Assembly: GCF_011682045.1 (NCBI RefSeq)
Contig: NZ_VVIW01000016.1
Location: 1-64,000, forward strand
Source of the DNA: Massilia aquatica
GTDB taxonomy: Bacteria; Pseudomonadota; Gammaproteobacteria; Burkholderiales; Burkholderiaceae_D
Direction: 5' to 3'
Length of the DNA stretch: 64,000 nt
The translations under genes were made by a program, and so were the position numbers. Below are positions 57,874 to 64,000 of this stretch, piece after piece; position 1 is the stretch's first letter, and each line of letters starts with the position of its first letter. Under the pieces are notes generated by a model that was not told the DNA's origin, ran no database searches, and worked only from the letters and a program-made list of their open reading frames with translations.

Positions 57874-58746
57874 ATGAAGCGCGCAAGCCGCATTACCGTC
57901 GCAAGTTACAAGGTCGCGGGGCCTGTATCGGCCTGCGTGTTGATGCTGGGAGCGGCGCTGATGCTGGCGTCCACGTCATCCCAGGCGGCTAGCGCGAGCC
58001 GCGTCGCCAAGTGCGACTGGGACCGTCCCGGCGTGAACCCGTTCATGGGCGACGTGGTCGCTGCGGTCGACCGCTACCGCGACATTCCGCCGCTGGTGCG
58101 CACGCGCCTCAAAGAGCGCATGGCGGACCGCAATTTCGACGAATTCGTCACCATCGGACGCGATTCGATCAAGGGCCAGAACGACTACGACCCGAACATC
58201 CGCGACATGCATTTCGGCGCCGGCACGGTGTGCGGCAACGTCTCGCGCGCCGGCTGGAGCGCGCGCACAAAACAGGCTGGCCTGGTCTACTGCGAAGGCG
58301 ATCACTGCATCCTGGTGCCGACCGTGTGCCGCAACGTGAGCCGCATTCACCGCCTGGGCACCAGCGGACCGTCGCGCGGCCGTGCGCAAGCTGGCGGGCC
58401 GGGTTCGTCGACCTCCCTGGCCGACGCGCCGGCGCCGCCCGGCAGCGAACTGGCGATCGTGCCGCGCGGCGGCAGCACCACGACCAGGCCGGTGGTACTG
58501 GAACGCTCGCCAGCCGTGCCTCCGGGCTCGATCGGCTACCAGGGCGGGATTCCGGTGACGCCGATCGGCACCGGTGGTTTCGGGCCGCCGTTCAGGGATG
58601 GGCCCATCACCGGCATCGACGTTACGCCGGTCCCCGAAACCAACGTGCCGGCGGTGCCGGTGCCGGAGCCGGGACAATGGATGATGCTGGGATTGGGGCT
58701 GATGGCGGTGATCGGTGCCGCCCGGCGGCGTATGCGGGCGCGCTAG
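57874..58746 (+). CDS. MHFG-type PEP-CTERM sorting-domain protein
   Basis: The 290-residue protein has an N-terminal signal peptide (ACVLMLGAALMLASTSSQAA) and the C-terminal PEP-CTERM signal VPVPEPGQWMMLGLGLMAVI followed by basic GAARRRMRAR. PEP-CTERM tails direct processing by exosortase (EpsH/XrtA) at the inner membrane. The middle part has CDWDRPGVNPFMGDVV, IRDMHFGAGTVCGNVSR and VYCEGDHCILVPTVCRNVSR; the DMHFG element matches the MHFG PEP-CTERM group as I remember it. A Gly/Pro-rich low-complexity stretch links this to the tail. No exosortase gene is in the window. Confidence 0.88.
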   Translation: MKRASRITVASYKVAGPVSACVLMLGAALMLASTSSQAASASRVAKCDWDRPGVNPFMGDVVAAVDRYRDIPPLVRTRLKERMADRNFDEFVTIGRDSIKGQNDYDPNIRDMHFGAGTVCGNVSRAGWSARTKQAGLVYCEGDHCILVPTVCRNVSRIHRLGTSGPSRGRAQAGGPGSSTSLADAPAPPGSELAIVPRGGSTTTRPVVLERSPAVPPGSIGYQGGIPVTPIGTGGFGPPFRDGPITGIDVTPVPETNVPAVPVPEPGQWMMLGLGLMAVIGAARRRMRAR

Positions 58747-58751
58747 GCGCG

Positions 58752-60089
58752 CTACGCCTCGCTGTCCAGGTCCGGCCCCAGCATCAACTGCGCCGCCTCG
58801 CTCGGCAGCGCCTCCACCGATTTGAGCTTGCGCGCCATCTGGCGGCTGCGCACTTCGGCACTCTCGATATTCTTGGCCGCTTTTTCCAGGGTCAGCTTGG
58901 TCTGCGTGAGCACATCGCCGAACTTGGTAAATTCGGTCTTCACCGCCCCCAGCACCTGCCACACTTCCGACGAGCGCTTTTCCAGCGCCAGCGTACGGAA
59001 TCCCATCTGCAAGCTATTGAGGATCGCCGACAAGGTCGACGGCCCCGCAATCGACACGCGCAAGGTGCGCTGCAAATCGTCCGCCAGTCCCGGCCTGCGC
59101 ATCACCTCCGCATACAATCCTTCGGTCGGTAAAAACAGGATCGCAAAATCGGTCGTCAGCGGCGGCGACACATACTTGTCGCAGATGGTCTTGGCCTCCA
59201 GCCGCACCGCCCGTTCGAGCTCGCGCCCGGCCAGCGCCACGCCGTCGGCATCGGCCCGGTCGGCCGCGTCGAGCAGGCGTTCGTACTGCTCCTTGGGGAA
59301 CTTGGCGTCGATCGGCATCCACACCGGCGTGCCCCCTTCCACGTGACCGGGCAGCTTGATCGCAAACTCGACCCGCGCGCCGGTGCCCGGAATGGTCTCG
59401 ACGTTCTTCGCGTACTGGTCCACCGTGAGCACCTGTTCGAGCAGCATTTCGAGCTGCACTTCGCCCCAGGTGCCGCGCGTCTTGACGTTGGTGAGCACGC
59501 GTTTCAGGTCGCCCACGCCGATGGCCAGCTGCTGCATCTCGCCCAGCCCCTGGTGCACCCGCTCCAGCCGTTCCGACACCTGGCGGAACGATTCGGACAG
59601 ACGCGTCTCGAGCGTCGCATGCAGCTTCTCGTCGACCGTCTTGCGCATTTCTTCCAGGCGCGCGCCGTTATCGTTCTGCAGGTCGCGGATCTTCGCTTCC
59701 AGCGTCGAGCGCACTTCCAGCATGCGCTGGGCGTTCGATTCGGTCAGCGCCGACAGGGTCTGGTGCATGGTGTCGGCAAAGCGCTTGAGCGTGGCCGACT
59801 GCTCTTCGCGCCCGCTGATGCTGGCCAGGTGGATCTGCTGGCGCATGCTGTCGAGCTGCTGCACGGTGGCGCCGTGGTACTGCGCGAGGCTGGCGCCGAT
59901 GTCCTGGCGCGTGCCTTGCGCGCCGGCCTGGAACTCCAGGCGCAGCTCGCGTTCGAGCCGTTCGAGCTGCAATTTGTCCGATTGGGCGCCGGCGTCGCCA
60001 TTGCCGCGCGCGCGCCACAGCGCGACCGCTTGCAGGACGATGATGACAAGCGCCAGCGCGGCGAGGATCAGGAATTCGGTCTGGGTCAT
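58752..60089 (-). CDS. rmuC: RmuC-family DNA recombination protein
   Basis: The 445-residue protein has one N-terminal membrane span (FLILAALALVIIVLQAVALW) and long coiled coils (about 40-190, LERELRLEFQAGAQGTRQDI). The RmuC nuclease-like domain follows: RGTWGEVQLEMLLEQVLTVD, VEFAIKLPGHVEGGTPVWMP, IDAKFPKEQYERLLDAAD and FLPTEGLYAEVMRRPGL. It limits inversion of short repeats in E. coli. It lies 4 bp behind the truncated haemoglobin gene and may share its transcript. Confidence 0.94.
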   Translation of the reverse strand: MTQTEFLILAALALVIIVLQAVALWRARGNGDAGAQSDKLQLERLERELRLEFQAGAQGTRQDIGASLAQYHGATVQQLDSMRQQIHLASISGREEQSATLKRFADTMHQTLSALTESNAQRMLEVRSTLEAKIRDLQNDNGARLEEMRKTVDEKLHATLETRLSESFRQVSERLERVHQGLGEMQQLAIGVGDLKRVLTNVKTRGTWGEVQLEMLLEQVLTVDQYAKNVETIPGTGARVEFAIKLPGHVEGGTPVWMPIDAKFPKEQYERLLDAADRADADGVALAGRELERAVRLEAKTICDKYVSPPLTTDFAILFLPTEGLYAEVMRRPGLADDLQRTLRVSIAGPSTLSAILNSLQMGFRTLALEKRSSEVWQVLGAVKTEFTKFGDVLTQTKLTLEKAAKNIESAEVRSRQMARKLKSVEALPSEAAQLMLGPDLDSEA

Positions 60090-60093
60090 GAGA

Positions 60094-60483
60094 TCAACCC
60101 GGCTGGTTGCGCATCCAGTCGGCGGTCTGGTAGAACGACTCCATCAGGCGCAGGCGCAATGCTTCGTCGATGCCGATATCTTCCATTGCCCACGCCATGG
60201 CGCGCAGCCACTGATCGCGCTCGCTGCTGCCGATGGCAAACGGCAGGTGGCGCGCGCGCAGGCGCGGGTGGCCATACTGTTCGACGAACAGGTCGGGCCC
60301 GCCCATCCAGCCGCTCAGGAACATGAACAGCTTGTCGCGCGAGCCGTCCATCGAGGGCGGATGCAGCGCGCGGATGCCGGCAAACTCGGGTTCGAGTTCC
60401 ATCAGGTCGTAGAAGCGGTCGACCATCTCGCGCACGCGCGTTGCGCCACCGATGACGTCATACAGGGTTTGTGGTTCACTCAT
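60094..60483 (-). CDS. Group II truncated haemoglobin
   Basis: The product is 129 residues from ATG 60483 (MSEPQTLYDVIGGATRVREM); the longer frame to 60615 overlaps the synthase gene and is not coding. Globin landmarks are VDRFYDLMELEPEFAGIRAL, MFLSGWMGGPDLFVEQYGHP and RLRARHLPFAIG, where the His is the proximal haem ligand, and WLRAMAWAMEDIGI with the group II Trp. Such globins bind oxygen or nitric oxide. It lies 32 bp behind the quorum-signal synthase gene on the same strand, so the two could be co-transcribed. Confidence 0.92.
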   Translation of the reverse strand: MSEPQTLYDVIGGATRVREMVDRFYDLMELEPEFAGIRALHPPSMDGSRDKLFMFLSGWMGGPDLFVEQYGHPRLRARHLPFAIGSSERDQWLRAMAWAMEDIGIDEALRLRLMESFYQTADWMRNQPG

Positions 60484-60515
60484 GCCACCATGATAGCGCA
60501 GCATGCGCGCCGCTG

Positions 60516-61760
60516 TCAGACCAGTGTGAGACGGCGCAGGCGCCGCGTCGACGGCCAGCTGTCCATCCCGACTTCCAGCCGCATGTCGGCGCAGGCGTCG
60601 AGCAGGCGCGCGCACTGCGCGTCCGTCAAGCCGCTATTGAGCGTGAGGCGCACCAGCGAGCGGTTCTTGGCGGTGGCCGGCGCGCAGAACACGGCGCCAT
60701 AAATACCGCGCCGTTCCAGCGCCTTGCGCAGCGCCAGCGTGCGCGGTTCCGGCCCGGCTTCGAGCGCGACAATCTGTTCGCTGCCGTCGTCGACGTTGTA
60801 GCCCAGCGCGCGCAGGCCGTCGCGCACCGTGCGCGTCACGCGCTCCAGCGCAGCACGGCGCCCGTCGGCGCCAGAGATGAAGTCGAGCGCGGCGTCGAAC
60901 CACGCCAGCTCGTGTTCGAGCAGGCAGGAGCTGAAAATCGCCGGGCGCGACGCCGACAGGAAGTAGCCCTTGAAATGGCTGGAACAGGTGATGAAGCCGG
61001 CGCGCCCGGCAAAGCTCTTGGCCAGCGAAGCGGTGCGAAAATGCACCTGCCCGGCCAGGCCCAGTTGCGCCACCAGCCCGGCCCCGCGCGGGCCGTGGGT
61101 GCCGAGCGAATGCGATTCGTCGACCACCAGGATGCTGCCGCTGGTGGTGGCGATGCGCGCAATCCCGGTCAAGGGCGCGACGCTGCCGTTGGTGCTGTAC
61201 AGCGCGTCGACCACGATCACGCCGGGACCGTGCTTGCGCACCTGGCGCTCCAGATGCGCCGCGTCGTTGTGCAGGAACGGCAGCGCCGTGGCCTGCGCCG
61301 ACTGCACGCCTTCCCACAGCGAGGCGTGCGCCATCATGTCCAGATACACCGGCACCCCGGGCCCGGCGATGGTTTGCAGCAGGCCGACGTTGGCGGCCCA
61401 GCCGGACTGGGTCAGCACCCCGTCCTCGGCCCCCATGAAGGCGGCCAGCTTTGCTTCCAGCCGGTGCTGGGCGCTGCCCTGCTGCAGAAACACCGACGAC
61501 ATCAGCATGCCGCCCCGGTTGCGCACCAGGCAGCGCGCTTGCGCATCGAGCAGGGCCGCTTCGCCGGAAATGCACAGGTAATCGTTGCTGGCCAACATGA
61601 TTGCGCCGGGCTGGGGTGCGGTCCACACATGCAGGTGCTCGCCGCCCAGCAACTGCGCCACCCGCGTGACGTAGTGCTCGTCCATGCGGCCGGTGACGAA
61701 CGATGGCATGGCCGGTACGGGGCGCACCGCAGGCGAAACTTGATCGACAGCAAAAGACAT
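60516..61760 (-). CDS. jqsA: Alpha-hydroxyketone autoinducer synthase (CqsA/LqsA/JqsA type)
   Basis: The product is 414 residues from ATG 61760 (MSFAVDQVSPAVRPVPAMPS), preceded by AAGGAG at 5-bp spacing; the longer frame to 61868 is not coding. It is a PLP enzyme of the alpha-oxoamine synthase family: LASNDYLCISGE, SGWAANVGLLQTIAGPGVPV, VVDESHSLGTHGPRGAGLVA and the PLP lysine in ASLAKSFAGRAGF (about 247). CqsA and LqsA make alpha-hydroxyketone signals from acyl-CoA and an amino acid or derived substrate. Divergence from a matching kinase and regulator identifies it as the signal synthase; the exact signal cannot be told from sequence. Confidence 0.93.
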   Translation of the reverse strand: MSFAVDQVSPAVRPVPAMPSFVTGRMDEHYVTRVAQLLGGEHLHVWTAPQPGAIMLASNDYLCISGEAALLDAQARCLVRNRGGMLMSSVFLQQGSAQHRLEAKLAAFMGAEDGVLTQSGWAANVGLLQTIAGPGVPVYLDMMAHASLWEGVQSAQATALPFLHNDAAHLERQVRKHGPGVIVVDALYSTNGSVAPLTGIARIATTSGSILVVDESHSLGTHGPRGAGLVAQLGLAGQVHFRTASLAKSFAGRAGFITCSSHFKGYFLSASRPAIFSSCLLEHELAWFDAALDFISGADGRRAALERVTRTVRDGLRALGYNVDDGSEQIVALEAGPEPRTLALRKALERRGIYGAVFCAPATAKNRSLVRLTLNSGLTDAQCARLLDACADMRLEVGMDSWPSTRRLRRLTLV

Positions 61761-61831
61761 GAATTCTCCTTGGAAAAAGCATCCATTTTGCGTCGCCCTT
61801 CCTTGACAATCCTGCAACATCGATGGACCTT

Positions 61832-61860
61832 GACATATATCAAATTGCAAAATATCAACA
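61832..61860 (+). promoter_or_regulatory. jqsS promoter overlapping an FNR-like palindrome
   Basis: TTGACA (61832-61837), 17 bases, TATCAA (61855-61860) forms a sigma-70 promoter facing the sensor kinase, 53 bp before its ATG. The -35 overlaps TTGAC-ATAT-ATCAA (61832-61845), one base off the FNR/Anr consensus. A second TTGACA lies at 61805. The region is shared with the divergent synthase gene, so a protein bound here could affect both directions. Confidence 0.55.
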
Positions 61861-61912
61861 TAGGTCAAGATTGTCCTTTGCCGCCCATCCGTGCGAGCCA
61901 GGAAAGCTTTCT

Positions 61913-63247
61913 ATGACCTTTGCCAGCGCCACTGCCACCTTGTCCGCCGACCGCCTGCGTCACTCCTTGCAGCATGGGCTGCTGCAACGGCTGCTGCAAT
62001 CGCTGCTGCAATGGCTGGTGCAGCACGAGCGCCACCACGCGCACGCTACCGGGCGCTTCATCCTGCTGGCGTGGATCGGCTTCCTGGGCATGCCGGCCTA
62101 CTATTCGATCTGGACCTATTGGTTCCCGCAGGAGTTCGAAAGTCTCACCTTGCGCCTCGCCGGCGCGGCCCTGTGCCTGCCCGCGCTGGCGCCTGGCCGC
62201 CTGCTGCGCGGGCGCTTCGTCAACGCCTACCTGTTCGTCGCGGTCACCTACGTGCTGCCGTTCCAGTTCACCTTCATGTACCTGATGAACCACGGTTCGG
62301 CCGTGTGGAGCCAGTCGCTCCTGATCGCCCTGACCGTGCTGTTCCACTTCCGCACGCGCTGGGCGCTGGCCGCCTGCGCCGCCGGCAGCGCGCTGGCCTG
62401 CGCCCTGTTCGCGCTGGTGGGCGACGCCGCCTTCATGCTCACTTCCACGGTGCTCGAACAGCTGCCGATCTATGCGTTTACCATCATCGCCGTCTCGGTG
62501 GCCAAGGCCGGACGCGGTGCGCTGGCGCGCGAGAAGCTGGCCGGCATGGCGCACGCCCTGGCCAGCGTGTCGCACGAACTGCGCACGCCGCTGGTGAGCG
62601 TGGAAGCGAATGTGCGCGGCATCGGCCGCCGCATCGCCCCGCCGGCCAGGGCCAGCGAAGCCGACTGGCAGGCCATGAGCGAGGCCATGGCGCGCATCCA
62701 GTACGAGGTGCGCCACATGAAGCACATGATCGACCTGTTCCTGCTCTCGGCCAGCGCGGTCGAGCAGCAGTTAGAGGCGACCGAGGTGGTGTCGATGCGC
62801 GAGGTGGTCGATTCGGTAGTCCGGCGCTATCCGTTCGCGGCGCAGTCGCAGCGCGACGCGGTCAGCGTCGACATCCGCACCGACTTCCGCTTCGCCGGCA
62901 AGCACGAGCTGTCGGTGGTCATCTTGCTCAACCTGCTGCGCAACGCGCTCAAGGCGCTGCACCGGGCCGGCAAGGGACGCATCCGCATCGTGGTCGATGG
63001 CCGCCCCGAGCTGCCGCGCCTCTTGGTCATCGACACCGGCTGCGGCATCGCCGAGCGCCAGTTGCCGCTGATCTTCCAGCGCTTTTACTCCTACCCTCCC
63101 AGTTCCGGCGCCGGCATCGGCCTGGCCCTGTGCAAGGACATCATCGATGCCTGGCACGCCAGCATCCGCTGCGTCTCGCGCGAACTTGGCTACACCATGT
63201 TCGTGCTCGAATTTCCGCGCGTGGCCGCGGTGCCGGACCCGCATTGA
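61913..63247 (+). CDS. jqsS: LqsS/CqsS-type sensor histidine kinase
   Basis: The product is 444 residues from ATG 61913 (MTFASATATLSADRLRHSLQ), with AGGA nine bases upstream. An amphipathic Leu/Gln-rich N-terminus is followed by six or seven membrane spans (FILLAWIGFLGMPAYYSIW to YAFTIIAVSVAK). The cytosolic part has the H-box ALASVSHELRTPLVSVE (His ~221), an N-box LLNLLRNALKALHR, a G1 box VIDTGCGIAERQ and G2 SGAGIGLALCKDI. It lacks a receiver domain, unlike Vibrio CqsS. It should sense the hydroxyketone and control the downstream regulator by phosphotransfer. Confidence 0.92.
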   Translation: MTFASATATLSADRLRHSLQHGLLQRLLQSLLQWLVQHERHHAHATGRFILLAWIGFLGMPAYYSIWTYWFPQEFESLTLRLAGAALCLPALAPGRLLRGRFVNAYLFVAVTYVLPFQFTFMYLMNHGSAVWSQSLLIALTVLFHFRTRWALAACAAGSALACALFALVGDAAFMLTSTVLEQLPIYAFTIIAVSVAKAGRGALAREKLAGMAHALASVSHELRTPLVSVEANVRGIGRRIAPPARASEADWQAMSEAMARIQYEVRHMKHMIDLFLLSASAVEQQLEATEVVSMREVVDSVVRRYPFAAQSQRDAVSVDIRTDFRFAGKHELSVVILLNLLRNALKALHRAGKGRIRIVVDGRPELPRLLVIDTGCGIAERQLPLIFQRFYSYPPSSGAGIGLALCKDIIDAWHASIRCVSRELGYTMFVLEFPRVAAVPDPH

Positions 63248-63267
63248 CTTCTTACGAAAGGCCCAGC

Positions 63268-64000
63268 ATGCCCCTGCCGATCTACAGCCATCCCAGCCTG
63301 ACCGTCCTGATCGACGACAGCGACAGCTTCCTGAAAAGCGTCGCCTTCCAGCTCGACCCCGCCCTGGCCAGCAAGTGCTTTGCCGATACCAGCAGCGCGC
63401 TGGCCTGGATCGGCGCCCACGGCGAACCCCAGCCGGGCCGGCTGGCGGCCAGCCACGATACCTATCCCGATTCCAAAGAGCGCTGCAACGTGGCGCTCGA
63501 CATCGCGCAGATCCACCGCATCAGCTTCGAGCCGGAACGCTTCATGACGCCGTCGGTGGTAGTGGTCGATTATTCGATGCCGCAGATGGATGGCCTCGAG
63601 TTGTGCGAGGCGCTGCGCCACCTGCCGTGCAAGAAAATCCTGTTTACCGGCGTGGCCGACGAAAAGGTGGCGGTCGACGCCTTCAACCGCGGCCTGATCG
63701 ACCGCTACATCAAGAAAAGCGACGACGGCGCGCTCGACAAGCTGGAGGCCGAAATCCTGGCCTTGCAAGGCGAGTATTTCGCGGCCCGCTCCGACCCGCT
63801 GCGCGACATGCTCAAGCTGCACAACCACAGTTTTTTGAGCGACCCGGCGTTCAGCGCGGTGGTGCGCATGGTGGTGGAACAGCACGGGATCGTGGAGCAC
63901 TATCTGTATCCGAATCCGGCCGGGATGTTGCTGTACGACGCGCACGGACACGCGCAGCTGATGGTGGTCGAGACCGAGGCGGGGATGAATGCGCATTATG
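63268..64000 (+). CDS. jqsR: LqsR-type response regulator, truncated by the window edge
   Basis: It starts at ATG 63268 (MPLPIYSHPSLTVLIDDSDS), 20 bp after the kinase stop, behind GAAAGG. At least 244 residues are present and the frame is open to the last base. The receiver domain has the acidic pocket LIDDSD and the phospho-acceptor Asp101 in VVVVDYSMPQMDGLELCEAL, then KKILFTGVAD and YIKKSDDG. An insert of about 40 residues sits before the acceptor (GEPQPGRLAASHDTYPDSKE). The C-terminal part (LKLHNHSFLSDPAFSAVVRM) resembles the LqsR output region rather than a known DNA-binding fold. It is in an operon with the kinase. Confidence 0.9.
   Translation, partial: MPLPIYSHPSLTVLIDDSDSFLKSVAFQLDPALASKCFADTSSALAWIGAHGEPQPGRLAASHDTYPDSKERCNVALDIAQIHRISFEPERFMTPSVVVVDYSMPQMDGLELCEALRHLPCKKILFTGVADEKVAVDAFNRGLIDRYIKKSDDGALDKLEAEILALQGEYFAARSDPLRDMLKLHNHSFLSDPAFSAVVRMVVEQHGIVEHYLYPNPAGMLLYDAHGHAQLMVVETEAGMNAHY

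Overview
The window looks like chromosomal DNA of a flagellated, GC-rich betaproteobacterium of the Oxalobacteraceae (Massilia / Duganella / Janthinobacterium type). The basis is inference from gene content: a betaproteobacterial flagellar cluster with MotC/MotD stators next to fliA, a PEP-CTERM protein, and an alpha-hydroxyketone quorum-sensing cluster (synthase, sensor kinase, response regulator) of the kind known in Legionella (lqs) and Janthinobacterium (jqs).

Region 1 (1-15.8 kb) is an accessory polymorphic-toxin island, all on the + strand and visibly more AT-rich after about 6.2 kb. It opens with the right end of an IS3-family element and a gene truncated by it. A decayed rhs fragment follows (928-1473), then a full Rhs toxin of 1567 aa. 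The toxin's C-terminal tip and the 4-bp-overlapping small gene behind it resemble the Tse6/Tsi6 NAD(P)+ glycohydrolase and immunity pair. Behind this lie about sixteen small genes with no secretion machinery. Several are paralogues: three copies of a ~255-aa family (one frameshifted), two of a ~150-aa family and two of a third family. I read this as a reservoir of orphan immunity genes left by successive Rhs tip exchanges.

Region 2 (15.9-28.9 kb) holds the flagellar rod, hook and ring genes flgBCDEFGHIJKL on the - strand, with flgA, flgM and flgN divergent on the + strand. Good sigma-28 promoters precede flgM and flgK. Region 3 (28.9-33.8 kb) carries a periplasmic solute-binding protein, an exported amidohydrolase, an M35 metallopeptidase and a stand-alone protein resembling that peptidase's N-terminal domain.

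Region 4 (33.9-42.4 kb) is the late flagellar regulon on the - strand: flhB-flhA, then flhF-flhG-fliA-motC-motD. The two blocks are separated by a GIY-YIG gene and REP-like repeats. Region 5 (42.5-53.2 kb) is housekeeping: a DUF6328 membrane protein, a fumarylacetoacetase-family hydrolase, rsuA, a small gene behind an FNR-like box, the rluC-HAD-Rieske-sppA operon, and rne with a long leader. Region 6 (53.2-57.6 kb) is chrA followed by molybdenum-cofactor genes moaA-mobA-moeA.

Region 7 (57.9-64 kb) has an MHFG-type PEP-CTERM protein, rmuC, a truncated haemoglobin and the quorum-sensing locus. The synthase (- strand) and the kinase plus regulator (+ strand) diverge from a short intergenic region that contains an FNR-like palindrome. 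The regulator runs off the window edge. No tRNA, rRNA or CRISPR array was seen. All family assignments are from reading the sequence; no database search was run.
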